This document shows, in pieces, positions 34,222 through 44,140 of a stretch of DNA of 45,422 nucleotides. The DNA is from an uncultured Eubacterium sp. (GTDB taxonomy: Bacteria; Bacillota; Clostridia; Lachnospirales; Lachnospiraceae). How positions within the stretch are numbered: position 1 is the stretch's first letter; each line of letters begins with the position of its first letter. The position numbers and the translations under genes are program-made. The stretch is from positions 1-45,422 of the forward strand of contig CAJOPH010000064.1 in assembly GCA_905236805.1 (NCBI GenBank), read 5' to 3'. The notes under the pieces were generated by a model. That model did no database searches. It was not told where the DNA came from and saw only the letters and a program-made list of their open reading frames with translations.

Positions 34222-36306
34222 ATGAATGTTTACACCACTGACAAGATCCGTAATGTTGCCATATTAGGGCACGGGAGCTGTGGGAAGACTTCTTTGGCGG
34301 AGGCGTGCGCCTATCTGGCAAAGATTACCAATCGCATGGGCCAGGTTGCTGACGGCAATACCATTAGTGACTATGATAAGGAAGAGGTGAAAAGGAAGTT
34401 TTCAATACAGACGTCCCTTATTCCCCTGGAGTGGGAAGGTATAAAGATAAACCTCCTTGATACGCCGGGGTATCCGGGATTTGTCGGTGAGGTGGATGAA
34501 GCCATGAGTGCCGTAGATGCCGCCATCATAGTGGTATCGGGAAAGTCCGGAATCGAGGCCGGGACCAAAAAGGCCTGGAGGCTTTGTGAAAAGTATGACA
34601 TCCCCAGGATGTTTTTTGTATCCGACATGGATATTGACGATGTCAGCTACCGTCAGGTAGTGGAGGATCTGACAGCGCTTTATGGAAAGAGGATAGCCCC
34701 CTTTAACCTCCCGATCCGTGAAAATGAGAAGTTCGTAGGTTACGTGAACGTGGTGTCAATGACGGGAAACAGGTGGGATGAAAAGGGAAATGTTTCGGAA
34801 TGCCCCATTCCCGACTATTCCATGGAGAACCTTGAAAGCTACAGGGAGACTTTGATGGAGGCTGTCGCCGAAACTTCCGAGGAGTTCATGGACAGATACT
34901 TTGCGGGTGAGGAGTTTTCTGAAAATGAGATAAGGTCTGCCCTTAGGACCAATGTATGGGACGGGACCATCACACCCGTCACCATGGGATCGTCCATTTT
35001 GGGTCAGGGCATGTATACACTGATAGATGATATAGTGAAGTATTTTCCCTCTCCTGAGGATATTACCTGCGCAGGCCTTAACGTAAAGAGTAATGAGGTA
35101 TTTCAGGCGGATTACGATTTTTCAAAGCCAAAGAGTGCCTACGTCTTTAAGACCATAGTGGATCCCTTCATAGGAAAGTATTCACTCCTAAAGGTAAATT
35201 CGGGAGTATTAAAGACTGACGATATGATATACAACACCCGTACCGAAGATGAGTTTAAGTGCGGTAAGGTATACGTACTTTGCGGTAACAAACAGATGGA
35301 AGTAGCCGAACTCCATGCGGGGGATATAGGGGCTTTGGCAAAGATTCCCGATACCATGACGGGGGATTCACTGGCTACCAAGGCAAACCCCATAGTATAC
35401 GGAAGGGCTGATATTTCCGTTCCATATACGTATATGGCGTATGAAGCAAAGAATAAAGGCGATGAGGACAAGGTTTCCCAGGGGTTACAGAAGATCATGC
35501 AGGAAGATTTGACGGTGCGCGTGGAAAATGATTCCGCAAACCACCAGTCCCTCATCTACGGGATAGGGGATATCCATCTGGATGTCATAGTCAGCAAGCT
35601 TAAGGAGCGTTATAAGGCCGAGATAGTCCTAAACAAGCCAAAGATTGCGTTTAAGGAAACCATCCTTAAGAATTCGGATGTGGAGGCAAAGCACAAAAAG
35701 CAGTCAGGAGGACACGGGCAGTACGGTCACGTGAAGATGCGTTTTGAGCCTTCCAATGATTTGGAAACCCCCTATGTATTTGAGCAGGTGGTCGTTGGAG
35801 GCTCTGTTCCCAAGAACTATTTCCCTGCAGTGGAAAAGGGAATACAGGAATCTGTACAGGCAGGACCATTGGCAGGATACCCTGTGGTGGGAGTAAAGGC
35901 TACGCTTTATGACGGATCATTCCACCCCGTGGATTCATCCGAGATGGCATTTAAGATAGCCGCTTCATCTGCCTTTAAGGATGGCATCATGAAGGCAAAT
36001 CCCGTGCTCTTAGAGCCCATAGCTTCCGTGAAGGTGACCGTGGAAGATCAGTATACAGGGGATATAATGGGAGACCTCAACAAGAGAAGAGGCCGGGTTT
36101 TGGGCATGAATCCTACGCCCGATGTCACAGGTTCCACCACCATTGATGCGGAGGTTCCATATATGGAGATGTTCGGATATGTGACAGACCTTCGAAGCAT
36201 GACGGGGGGCTCAGGCGATTTCTCCTATGAATTTTGTCGTTATGAGCAGGCTCCCAGGGATGTGCAGGATAAAGAAGTCGAAGAACGAAAGAAAGAATCG
36301 GATTAA
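34222..36306 (+). CDS. elongation factor G-like translational GTPase paralogue
   Basis: A 694-residue protein with all EF-G domains: G domain, domain II (about 300-390), domain III, domain IV (GGHGQYGHVKMRFEP; AGYPVVGVKATLYDGSFHPVDSS) and domain V (EPIASVKVTVEDQYTGDIMGDLNKRRGRVLGM). It is not the main EF-G. The P-loop is GHGSCGKTS (16-24), G3 reads D80-T-P-G-Y84-P-G-F in place of DTPGHVDF, so the catalytic histidine is tyrosine, and G4 reads S-D-M-D (134-137) in place of NKMD. These changes mark the EF-G2-like group, in which weak or absent GTPase activity is known for a mycobacterial member. The role is unclear; it may bind ribosomes under stress. AAGGAGG precedes the ATG. leuS follows after a hairpin. 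Confidence 0.9.
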   Translation: MNVYTTDKIRNVAILGHGSCGKTSLAEACAYLAKITNRMGQVADGNTISDYDKEEVKRKFSIQTSLIPLEWEGIKINLLDTPGYPGFVGEVDEAMSAVDAAIIVVSGKSGIEAGTKKAWRLCEKYDIPRMFFVSDMDIDDVSYRQVVEDLTALYGKRIAPFNLPIRENEKFVGYVNVVSMTGNRWDEKGNVSECPIPDYSMENLESYRETLMEAVAETSEEFMDRYFAGEEFSENEIRSALRTNVWDGTITPVTMGSSILGQGMYTLIDDIVKYFPSPEDITCAGLNVKSNEVFQADYDFSKPKSAYVFKTIVDPFIGKYSLLKVNSGVLKTDDMIYNTRTEDEFKCGKVYVLCGNKQMEVAELHAGDIGALAKIPDTMTGDSLATKANPIVYGRADISVPYTYMAYEAKNKGDEDKVSQGLQKIMQEDLTVRVENDSANHQSLIYGIGDIHLDVIVSKLKERYKAEIVLNKPKIAFKETILKNSDVEAKHKKQSGGHGQYGHVKMRFEPSNDLETPYVFEQVVVGGSVPKNYFPAVEKGIQESVQAGPLAGYPVVGVKATLYDGSFHPVDSSEMAFKIAASSAFKDGIMKANPVLLEPIASVKVTVEDQYTGDIMGDLNKRRGRVLGMNPTPDVTGSTTIDAEVPYMEMFGYVTDLRSMTGGSGDFSYEFCRYEQAPRDVQDKEVEERKKESD

Positions 36307-36318
36307 GAATGCTCATTA

Positions 36319-36345
36319 TTGCGAGGCGCTTTTGGTGCCTCGCAA
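36319..36345 (+). other. strong intercistronic hairpin between EF-G-like gene and leuS, no U-tract
   Basis: TTGCGAGGC (36319-36327) pairs perfectly with GCCTCGCAA (36337-36345); two more pairs (one G-T) can extend it inward. CTAACGTAG follows, with no T-run. It may be a non-classical terminator or an RNA processing/stability element. Confidence 0.7.
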
Positions 36346-36372
36346 CTAACGTAGAGGAACAGGAGGTTTGAT

Positions 36373-38781
36373 ATGGCATTGCCATATAATTTCACGGAAA
36401 TCGAAAAGAAGTGGACCAAAAAATGGGAAGATGATCCCATCAATAAAGATGATGGAAAGAAGGAGAAATATTATTGCCTTGACATGTTTCCCTACCCTTC
36501 GGGAAACGGGCTTCATGTGGGGCATTGGAGGGGATATGTGATATCTGATGTATGGAGCAGGTACAAGCTCATGCAGGGGTATTACCTGATCCATCCCATG
36601 GGCTGGGACGCCTTTGGCCTGCCGGCTGAAAATTATGCCATAAAGACAAATACCCATCCGGCCGATTCTACGGCGGCAAATATCGCCAACATCAAAAAAC
36701 AGATAAAACAGATAGCTTCCATATATGACTGGGACAGGGAAGTAAATACCACAGATCCCGGATTTTACAAATGGACGCAGTGGATATTTGTGAAGATGTT
36801 CGAAAAAGGCCTGGCATATGAAAAGGAAATGCCCATAAACTGGTGTCCGTCCTGCAAGACGGGGCTTGCCAATGAAGAGGTCGTAAACGGAAAGTGTGAA
36901 AGATGCGGTGCGGATGTCACAAAAAAGAACCTGCGCCAATGGATGCTTAAGATCACAGCCTATGCCGAGAGGCTCCTTAAGGATCTTGACACCCTGGATT
37001 GGCCCGAAAAAGTAAAGAAGATGCAGACCGACTGGATCGGGAAAAGCTATGGGGCAGAGGTTAATTTCAAGGTCGATGGGAGAGAAGACGAAATAACGGT
37101 TTATACCACCCGTCCCGATACGCTTTATGGCGCAACCTTCATGGTATTATCTCCGGAGCACGAATTGTCAAAGTCCCTTGCCACAAAGGAAAACAAAGAT
37201 GCCGTAGAAAAGTATATCTATGAAGCCTCCTTAAAGTCCAATATAGACAGGATGCAGGATAAAGAAAAGACCGGTGTATTTACGGGTTCGTATGGGATCA
37301 ATCCCCTGAACGGTGAAAAGGTGCCCATATGGCTTTCTGACTATGTTTTGGCTGATTATGGAACAGGGGCCATCATGTGTGTGCCTGCCCACGATGACAG
37401 GGACTTTGCCTTTGCCAAAAAGTTTGACCTTCCCATAATCCCCGTCATATCTCCCGATGGAAAAGATGTTGCGGACATGGATGAAGCCTATACGGGAGCA
37501 GGCATAATGATTAATTCCGGAAGCTGGAACGGGTCTGATTCCGAAAAAGTAAAGGCACAGGCACCTTCCTATATAGAGGAAAAGGGCTTTGGTAAAAAAA
37601 CCGTAAATTACAAGCTAAGGGACTGGGTTTTTTCACGCCAGAGGTATTGGGGAGAGCCCATCCCGATAGTACACTGCAAAAAATGCGGGGCCGTGGCCGT
37701 GCCTGAAGATCAGCTCCCCTTGCTTCTTCCCGAGGTTGAGTCGTATGAGCCTACGGGGACGGGAGAGTCTCCCCTGGCCGCCATCTTAGAATGGGTAAAT
37801 ACCACCTGCCCTAAATGCGGCTCTTTGGCAAAAAGGGAGACCAACACCATGCCACAGTGGGCGGGGTCGTCCTGGTATTTCCTAAGGTACGTGGACAATA
37901 AAAATAATGACAGGTTGGTAGATAAGGAAAAGGCCGACAAATACCTTCCCGTGGATATGTATATAGGAGGCGTAGAGCATGCAGTCCTCCACCTTCTCTA
38001 CTCCAGGTTTTATACGAAATTCTTATATGACATAGGTGCGGTGGGATTTGAAGAGCCCTTCAAAAAGCTCTTTAATCAGGGCATGATCACCGGAAAAAAC
38101 GGTATAAAAATGAGCAAATCCAAGGGGAACGTGGTCTCCCCGGATGATCTGGTGGAAAATTACGGCTGCGATTCCCTACGCATGTATGAGCTTTTCGTAG
38201 GTCCTCCCGAACTTGATGCAGAGTGGGATGACAGGGGAATAGACGGAGTGTTCCGCTTTATCACAAAGTTCTGGAAGATGGTACAGGAAAATATTGCAAA
38301 GGATGTAGAGCCGTCGGAGAGGGTCTTAAAAGAAAGAAACAGGCTTATTTATGACATCACGAACCGTCTTGAGTCTTTTAGCTTAAATACCACCATATCA
38401 GGTTTCATGGAACACAACAACAATCTTTGCGCCTATGGGAAAGAAGAGGGAGTAGACAGGCAGACCTTGGGGGTATTTGCAAGGCTTCTTGCTCCCTTTG
38501 CGCCACACATAGCAGAAGAAGTATGGGAGATGCTTGGAAATGAGGATTCAGTATTTGAGTCGGGCTGGCCTTCATATGATGAAAAATATCTTCATGATGA
38601 TACGGTAAAGATTCCCCTCCAGGTAAACGGCAAGACCAAGGCAGTGGTGGAGATGGAGAAAGGTGTTTCCAAGGAGCTTGCGCTGGAAAAGGCCAAGGAG
38701 ATCCTTAAGGGTAAGCTGGACGGAAATATCGTAAAGGAAATTTTTGTTCCGGACAAGATAGTTAATTTTGTGGTCAAATGA
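36373..38781 (+). CDS. leuS: leucyl-tRNA synthetase
   Basis: Class I synthetase that charges tRNA-Leu and edits mischarged products. At 802 residues it fits the bacterial type. Motifs: PYPSGNGLHVGHWRGY with the HIGH box as H48-V-G-H51; zinc-type cysteines CPSCKTG...CERCG; the CP1 editing domain (VYTTRPDTLYGATFMVLSPEH, the threonine-rich peptide, and GTGAIMCVPAHDDRDFAFA); and KMSKS at 579-583 (IKMSKSKGNVVSPDDLV). The C-terminal domain ends VNGKTKAVVEMEKGV...IFVPDKIVNFVVK. AGGAGG precedes the ATG. The upstream gap is too short for a T-box. It is followed by icd after 21 bases and looks like the head of the icd-rex-nnr-alr unit. Confidence 0.96.
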   Translation: MALPYNFTEIEKKWTKKWEDDPINKDDGKKEKYYCLDMFPYPSGNGLHVGHWRGYVISDVWSRYKLMQGYYLIHPMGWDAFGLPAENYAIKTNTHPADSTAANIANIKKQIKQIASIYDWDREVNTTDPGFYKWTQWIFVKMFEKGLAYEKEMPINWCPSCKTGLANEEVVNGKCERCGADVTKKNLRQWMLKITAYAERLLKDLDTLDWPEKVKKMQTDWIGKSYGAEVNFKVDGREDEITVYTTRPDTLYGATFMVLSPEHELSKSLATKENKDAVEKYIYEASLKSNIDRMQDKEKTGVFTGSYGINPLNGEKVPIWLSDYVLADYGTGAIMCVPAHDDRDFAFAKKFDLPIIPVISPDGKDVADMDEAYTGAGIMINSGSWNGSDSEKVKAQAPSYIEEKGFGKKTVNYKLRDWVFSRQRYWGEPIPIVHCKKCGAVAVPEDQLPLLLPEVESYEPTGTGESPLAAILEWVNTTCPKCGSLAKRETNTMPQWAGSSWYFLRYVDNKNNDRLVDKEKADKYLPVDMYIGGVEHAVLHLLYSRFYTKFLYDIGAVGFEEPFKKLFNQGMITGKNGIKMSKSKGNVVSPDDLVENYGCDSLRMYELFVGPPELDAEWDDRGIDGVFRFITKFWKMVQENIAKDVEPSERVLKERNRLIYDITNRLESFSLNTTISGFMEHNNNLCAYGKEEGVDRQTLGVFARLLAPFAPHIAEEVWEMLGNEDSVFESGWPSYDEKYLHDDTVKIPLQVNGKTKAVVEMEKGVSKELALEKAKEILKGKLDGNIVKEIFVPDKIVNFVVK

Positions 38782-38802
38782 TGGATGATTTCGGAGAATA
38801 AT

Positions 38803-40017
38803 ATGGATAGGATTAAGATGAAGACTCCCCTGGTGGAGATGGACGGAGATGAGATGACGAGGGTCATCTGGGAAATTATTAAAGATGAGCTGATAAATCC
38901 GTTTGTGGATTTAAAGACAGAGTATTATGACTTAGGTCTTAAGAAGCGAAACGAAACAGATGACCGGATAACGATTGATTCCGCGGAGGCTACCAAAGAG
39001 TACGGCGTGGCCGTAAAGTGTGCGACCATCACTCCCAATGCCGCCAGGGTAAAGGAGTATGACCTCAAGGAAATGTGGAAGAGCCCCAACGGAACCATAA
39101 GGGCCATTTTGGATGGGACGGTGTTTAGGTCTCCCATCATGGTAAAGGGGATTACGCCTTGTGTAAGAAACTGGGAAAGTCCCATCGTCATAGCCCGTCA
39201 TGCCTATGGCGATGTCTACAAAAACGTGGAAATGAAGATTCCGGGGAAAGGCAAGGCAGAACTGGTGTTCACATCGGAGGATGGGAAGCAGGAAAGGTTC
39301 GTCATTCATGAATTTGAAGGGCCGGGGGTTATCCAGGGTCAGCATAACATAAACAAATCCATAGAGAGTTTTGCAAGGAGCTGTTTTAATTACGCATTGG
39401 ATACAAAAAAGGAGCTTTGGTTTGCCACAAAGGATACCATTTCCAAGCAGTATGACCATACGTTCAAGGACATCTTCCAGGAAATATTTGAAAAAGAATA
39501 CGAGGATAAATTTAAGGAATCCGGGATTACGTATTTTTATACGCTGATAGATGACGCGGTTGCGCGTGTCATGAAGTCCAAGGGAGGATTTATCTGGGCA
39601 TGCAAAAACTATGACGGAGATGTCATGAGCGATATGATATCATCGGCCTTTGGCTCATTGGCCATGATGACATCCGTTTTGGTGTCGCCTTCCGGAGTCT
39701 ATGAGTACGAGGCCGCCCATGGCACCGTTCAGAGGCATTACTACAAGCATCTTAAAGGGGAAGAGACATCGACAAACCCCATAGCGACCATATTCGCATG
39801 GACGGGAGCCTTGAACAAAAGGGGGCAACTCGATGACATACCTGCTCTTTGTGATTTTGCGCAAAAGCTGGAGAAAGCTTCCCTTTCCACCATAGAGTCG
39901 GGCAGGATGACTAAGGATTTAGCGCTTATCACGGATCTTCAAGATCCAAAGGTATATAACACTAAGGATTTCATAAAGGAAATCAGGAAAACCTTAGAGA
40001 GGATGGCGAATGAGTAA
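38803..40017 (+). CDS. icd: isocitrate dehydrogenase, NADP-type (eukaryote-like subfamily)
   Basis: Oxidative decarboxylation of isocitrate to 2-oxoglutarate, making NADPH and carbon for glutamate. The start at 38803 follows CGGAG by six bases; an ATG at 38785 has no ribosome site. The 404-residue protein reads [20 protein letters not shown], then [67 protein letters not shown] and [16 protein letters not shown], the homodimeric IDH-I (eukaryotic NADP) subfamily rather than the E. coli type. Cofactor use is inferred from that subfamily. The rex ATG lies inside its last codons (8-base overlap). Confidence 0.94.
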   Translation: MDRIKMKTPLVEMDGDEMTRVIWEIIKDELINPFVDLKTEYYDLGLKKRNETDDRITIDSAEATKEYGVAVKCATITPNAARVKEYDLKEMWKSPNGTIRAILDGTVFRSPIMVKGITPCVRNWESPIVIARHAYGDVYKNVEMKIPGKGKAELVFTSEDGKQERFVIHEFEGPGVIQGQHNINKSIESFARSCFNYALDTKKELWFATKDTISKQYDHTFKDIFQEIFEKEYEDKFKESGITYFYTLIDDAVARVMKSKGGFIWACKNYDGDVMSDMISSAFGSLAMMTSVLVSPSGVYEYEAAHGTVQRHYYKHLKGEETSTNPIATIFAWTGALNKRGQLDDIPALCDFAQKLEKASLSTIESGRMTKDLALITDLQDPKVYNTKDFIKEIRKTLERMANE

Positions 40018-40642
40018 AGATATTTCCAATGCTGTCATTAGGAGGATGCCCAGATATTACAGGTATCTGGGAGACCTGCTGGAGAAGGGGATTGAGAGGA
40101 TTTCATCCAATGACCTAAGTGCTCTGATGAATGTCACGGCATCCCAGATACGTCAGGATCTTAACAATTTCGGAGGATTTGGCCAGCAGGGCTATGGATA
40201 TAATGTCAAGTCCCTCCATAAGACCATAGGTACCATTTTGGGGCTTGACATTACTCATCACGTAGTCATATTGGGTGCAGGAAATCTTGGAAGGGCACTG
40301 GCAAATTTTGTTCAGTTTGAAAGAAGGGGGTTCAAGGTAGTAGGGCTCTTTGACGTCAATCCCGAGCTCAAGGGAAGGAGCGTTCGCAATGTAAAAATAA
40401 TGATGATAGACGAGTTCGATGGCTTTGTAAAGGAAAACAAAGTGGACATAGCGGCGTTTACCATGCCCAGGGACAAGGCACAGCTTATGGTGGATAAGGT
40501 GGTTTCCTTAAAGATTCCTGCCATTTGGAATTTTGCCAATATGGAACTTAGCCTTCCGGACGATGTGATAGTGGAAAATGTCCATCTTTCTGACAGCCTC
40601 ATGCAGCTTTCCTATGACCTTGCAAAGAGGAATGAGAAATGA
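40010..40642 (+). CDS. rex: redox-sensing transcriptional repressor Rex
   Basis: Dimeric repressor that reads the NADH/NAD+ ratio and controls fermentation and energy genes. The 210-residue protein has an N-terminal winged helix (about 1-80: [50 protein letters not shown]) and a Rossmann domain with [12 protein letters not shown] near residue 86, then a domain-swapping C-terminal helix. It overlaps icd by eight bases and nnr by four (ATGA), so three genes of NAD(P)H economy are translationally linked. No Rex box was seen in the promoters of this window, though a degenerate site could be missed by eye. Confidence 0.95.
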   Translation: MSKDISNAVIRRMPRYYRYLGDLLEKGIERISSNDLSALMNVTASQIRQDLNNFGGFGQQGYGYNVKSLHKTIGTILGLDITHHVVILGAGNLGRALANFVQFERRGFKVVGLFDVNPELKGRSVRNVKIMMIDEFDGFVKENKVDIAAFTMPRDKAQLMVDKVVSLKIPAIWNFANMELSLPDDVIVENVHLSDSLMQLSYDLAKRNEK

Positions 40643-42168
40643 AGTATGTCTTAACCTCGTCTGAAATGGGGCGTTTTGATAAAAATACCATGGAGCATTT
40701 CGGGGTGATTTCCCCTGTCCTTATGGAAAGAGCCGCATATGCGGTTTTTTCCGAACTGGAAAGAAGGATTCCTTTTGGGAAAAATATATTGATAGCAACA
40801 GGGACGGGAAATAATGCGGGAGATGGATTCGCATTGGGAAGAATGCTTCACCTTAAGGGTTATCATGTAGATTTTGTAAGTGTTTTGGATTTTAATGAAG
40901 CATCCAATCTAAATAAAGTTTCGGTTGAGACCAAAAGACAGGCAGATATCATAAAAAAATACGGGCTTCATATATATTCAGACATACCGTGCAAAAGCTA
41001 TGGATGCGTAGTGGATTCGCTTTTTGGAACGGGGCTTTCAAGACCCATTGAGGGAAAATACAAGGATCTTTTGGAAAAATTAAATGACATTGATGCTTAC
41101 AAGGTTTCAATTGACATTCCATCCGGCATACATTCCGATACGGGAAAGGTGTTGGGTACACATTTCCGGGCAGATCTTACGGTGACAATGGCCTTTCCCA
41201 AATACGGTCATTTGTATTATCCCGGAAGGGAATATACGGGTGAGCTGGTGGTGGCAGATATAGGGGTCACCAAAGAAAGCTTTTTGGGTGAAGATCCCAA
41301 GGGAAGGCTTTATGAGAAAAAAGATATCGCAAAAATCCTTCCCCAAAGGCTCCCCGATACACATAAGGGAAGCTATGGCAGGGTTTTATGCATAGCAGGT
41401 TCAAAGGACATGGCAGGCGCATGCTTTCTTTGTGCCAAGAGTGCCTATGCTTCGGGCGCGGGGCTCGTATGTGTATATACTCCCGAGGAAAACAGGGTGA
41501 TCATACAGGAAAAAATCCCCGAGGCAATAGTTTATACATATAATGATTTTGATGAAGCCGGACTAAGAAAAGCCATTGATAAGGCTACGGTGGTGATATT
41601 GGGTCCAGGCTTTGGGACAGACATTTTACAAAGTAAGATAACGGAATATGTCCTTAAATATTCACAAAGACCTTTGATTCTTGATGCGGATGGGATAAAC
41701 ATTGTATCAAATGACAATAGTTTACGGGAACTTTTAAAGAACTATAAGGGTAAAAAAATATTAACTCCCCACATTAAGGAAGCGTCAAAGCTTTCAGGAA
41801 AAGATATTCCAAAGATAAAGGAAGATCCCGTGCTTGCGGCTGAGGAATTATCTGATGAATATGGGGCGGATATAGTACTTAAGGATGCGGTTTCCACGAT
41901 AGCAAGAACGGATGGAAAAATCTTCATCAACAATTCAGGAAACAATGCGATGGCAAAAGGAGGATCCGGGGATGTGCTCTCCGGAATAATAGGGGGATTT
42001 GTATCCTCCGGGATGGATTCAAGTGATGCGGCATCCTTTGGACCATACATACATGGTCTTTGTGGTGATGCCGCAAGGCAAAGAAAGGGAGCCTACAGCG
42101 TGCTTGCGTCTGATATTATAGATGGCATGGAGTATGTGGGAAAGAGCGTGTATGATGAAGGAAAATGA
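40639..42168 (+). CDS. nnr: bifunctional NAD(P)H-hydrate epimerase / ADP-dependent dehydratase
   Basis: Repairs damaged NADHX and NADPHX. The 509-residue fusion has the YjeF_N epimerase domain (about 1-215: GTGNNAGDGFALGRML, VDSLFGTGLSRPIEG, SIDIPSGIHSDTG) followed by the ribokinase-like dehydratase domain (about 225-500: HKGSYGRVLCIAGSKDMAGAC, VVILGPGFGTD, NNAMAKGGSGDVLSGIIGGF). The start overlaps the rex stop in ATGA. Its 3' end overlaps alr by about 14 bases. Because Rex senses NADH directly, placing the repair enzyme in the same operon is functionally sensible. Confidence 0.95.
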   Translation: MKYVLTSSEMGRFDKNTMEHFGVISPVLMERAAYAVFSELERRIPFGKNILIATGTGNNAGDGFALGRMLHLKGYHVDFVSVLDFNEASNLNKVSVETKRQADIIKKYGLHIYSDIPCKSYGCVVDSLFGTGLSRPIEGKYKDLLEKLNDIDAYKVSIDIPSGIHSDTGKVLGTHFRADLTVTMAFPKYGHLYYPGREYTGELVVADIGVTKESFLGEDPKGRLYEKKDIAKILPQRLPDTHKGSYGRVLCIAGSKDMAGACFLCAKSAYASGAGLVCVYTPEENRVIIQEKIPEAIVYTYNDFDEAGLRKAIDKATVVILGPGFGTDILQSKITEYVLKYSQRPLILDADGINIVSNDNSLRELLKNYKGKKILTPHIKEASKLSGKDIPKIKEDPVLAAEELSDEYGADIVLKDAVSTIARTDGKIFINNSGNNAMAKGGSGDVLSGIIGGFVSSGMDSSDAASFGPYIHGLCGDAARQRKGAYSVLASDIIDGMEYVGKSVYDEGK

Positions 42169-43291
42169 AACCAGAGCCTGGGCCGAAATAGATCTTGACG
42201 CAATAGTCCATAACCTGGAAATGATGCATGAGAAGGCAAAAGAATCCGGGATCGTTGCCGTAGTTAAGGCAAATGCCTATGGTAACGGGGCAGTGGAAAT
42301 CGCAAAATATATCGAGGATATTCCCTACGTTCATGGTTTTGCGGTAGCTACGGCGGATGAAGCCTTTGAATTAAGGGATAATGGTATAAAAAAGCCCATC
42401 ATGCTCCTTGGTCTTATACATCCTTCCCTATATGGCAAGGCCATAAAAAATGATGCAGAGATAGTTATTGTTTCTCTGGATCAGGCAAGGGAGCTTTCGG
42501 ATGAAGCGTCAAGGCTTGGAAAAGACGCCTTGGTACAGATAGCCGTCGATACCGGAATGAACCGGATAGGTAATAAAGTGGACGAAGCTTTTGCTGATGA
42601 AATAAAGGAAATTTCTTCACTGAAAAATATTATCATCAAAGGCATCTTCACCCATTTTTATCTATCCGATGCGGAGGATAAATCCAATGCCAAAGAACAG
42701 CTTGACCTGTTTTTAGATATGATGGACATGCTGGATAAAAGAAGCATAAACATTCCGTTCAAGCATTGCTCCAACAGCGCGGCCATACTGGAGTTTCCGG
42801 ATGCCCACATGGACCTGGTCAGGGCAGGTATAGCCATGTACGGGCTATATCCTTCGTTTGAGGTCTTTGATAAGGAATTAGATCCCGTGATGAGTCTTTA
42901 TGCGAGGGTTACCCACATAAAAAAAGTTCATGAGGGTGAATCCATAAGTTACGGAGCCACATTTACCGCGGATAGGGATATGACTGTAGCCACCATAGGG
43001 ATTGGCTATGGGGATGGTTATCCAAGGCAGCTTTCAAATAAAGGCTCTGTGCTTATCAATGGGAAGCGCTGCAAGATCCTTGGAAGGGTCTGCATGGATC
43101 AGTTCATGGTAGATATATCGGACGCAGGAGAAGTCAATCTTTGGGATGAGGCTGTTTTAATAGGTCCCTTTGGGATAGAGATCATTACCATGGAAGAGCT
43201 GGGCGGGCTTTCCGGGAGGTTTAATTACGAACTTTCCTGTATGATATCAAACAGGGTTCCGAGGGTTTATATTAAAAATGGAAAAAAGTGA
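42155..43291 (+). CDS. alr: alanine racemase
   Basis: PLP enzyme making D-alanine for peptidoglycan. With the ATG at 42155 the protein has 378 residues and begins MKENETRAWAEIDLDAIVHNL, matching family N-termini. The neighbouring ATG at 42152 is equally possible; an upstream ATG at 42122 lies deep in nnr and has no ribosome site. The PLP lysine is K38 in VVKANAYGNG. DLVRAGIAMYGLYP, the catalytic tyrosine in ISYGATFTADRDM, and CMDQFMVDIS in the C-terminal barrel are all present. It overlaps nnr upstream and the CBS-domain gene downstream by about 14 bases each, consistent with coupled translation. Confidence 0.95.
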   Translation: MKENETRAWAEIDLDAIVHNLEMMHEKAKESGIVAVVKANAYGNGAVEIAKYIEDIPYVHGFAVATADEAFELRDNGIKKPIMLLGLIHPSLYGKAIKNDAEIVIVSLDQARELSDEASRLGKDALVQIAVDTGMNRIGNKVDEAFADEIKEISSLKNIIIKGIFTHFYLSDAEDKSNAKEQLDLFLDMMDMLDKRSINIPFKHCSNSAAILEFPDAHMDLVRAGIAMYGLYPSFEVFDKELDPVMSLYARVTHIKKVHEGESISYGATFTADRDMTVATIGIGYGDGYPRQLSNKGSVLINGKRCKILGRVCMDQFMVDISDAGEVNLWDEAVLIGPFGIEIITMEELGGLSGRFNYELSCMISNRVPRVYIKNGKK

Positions 43292-44111
43292 CACAAACCC
43301 GCTGAAAAGCATTGCCGCATTTTTTGGCGTAAAAAAAGAAGACGTTAGTGAGGATTCCATCATGTCAATGGTGGATGAGGGGCACGAACAAGGGGTCATC
43401 CTGGAATCTGAGGCTTTGATGATTCACAGGATATTGGAGCTTAACGACAAGGTCTGTGAGGACATAATGACACCAAGAAAGTCGATAACGGCCTTAGACG
43501 GGAATATACCCTTTAGCGAAGCTTTTCCTTTTATGCTGGAGCAGACCTTTTCGAGGTTTCCCGTCTATCTTGATACGATAGACCATGTGATAGGCATGAT
43601 ACATATCAGGGATGCCATGATCTATGACATGAAAAAAAAGGATGCCGCCCTTCCCCTTAAAGACACGGATCTCGTAAGGGAGACCCCCTTTGTGCCTGAA
43701 ACCCAGGGGATAACAAAGGTCCTAAACCTCATGCGCAGGGAAAAGACCCACATGGTTACTGTGGTGGATGAATATGGCCAGACCTCAGGGATAGTGGCCA
43801 TGGAGGATATAATAGAAGAGATAGTCGGTAATATCCAGGATGAGCATGATAATGAAGAAGAGATGATCATCCAGAGAACCGAAAAGTCATTCCTTATGAA
43901 CGGAATGAGTCCCATAGAAGAAGTGGAGGATGCGCTGGGGATAGACCTTGAGGCGGGTGACATAGAGACCTTAAACGGATACCTTATTTCCAGGATTGAC
44001 AAGATTCCTGAGGATAATGAGCGGTTTGAGGTAGAGGCAAAGGGCTATGAATTCAAGGTACTTAGCGTGAAAAACAAAACGGTAAGGACAGTGTTAGTCA
44101 TAAAACAATGA
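43278..44111 (+). CDS. CBS-pair / CorC_HlyC domain protein without membrane domain
   Basis: A 277-residue soluble relative of the CNNM/CorC family. A short N-terminal helical region is followed by LESEALMIHRILELNDKVCEDIMTPR, which normally comes just after the DUF21 membrane domain, then two CBS domains (about 60-190; SRFPVYLDTIDHVIGMIHIRD, MVTVVDEYGQTSGIVAMEDIIEEIVG) and a CorC_HlyC domain (about 200-277; ALGIDLEAGDIETLNGYLISR). There is no transmembrane segment, so it cannot be the channel itself. It resembles E. coli CorC in domain make-up, but its partner is unknown. It may sense adenine nucleotides through the CBS pair. The start overlaps alr by 14 bases. Confidence 0.88.
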   Translation: MEKSDTNPLKSIAAFFGVKKEDVSEDSIMSMVDEGHEQGVILESEALMIHRILELNDKVCEDIMTPRKSITALDGNIPFSEAFPFMLEQTFSRFPVYLDTIDHVIGMIHIRDAMIYDMKKKDAALPLKDTDLVRETPFVPETQGITKVLNLMRREKTHMVTVVDEYGQTSGIVAMEDIIEEIVGNIQDEHDNEEEMIIQRTEKSFLMNGMSPIEEVEDALGIDLEAGDIETLNGYLISRIDKIPEDNERFEVEAKGYEFKVLSVKNKTVRTVLVIKQ

Positions 44112-44140
44112 TGAACATTATTTGACACAGGGAGGAAAAC

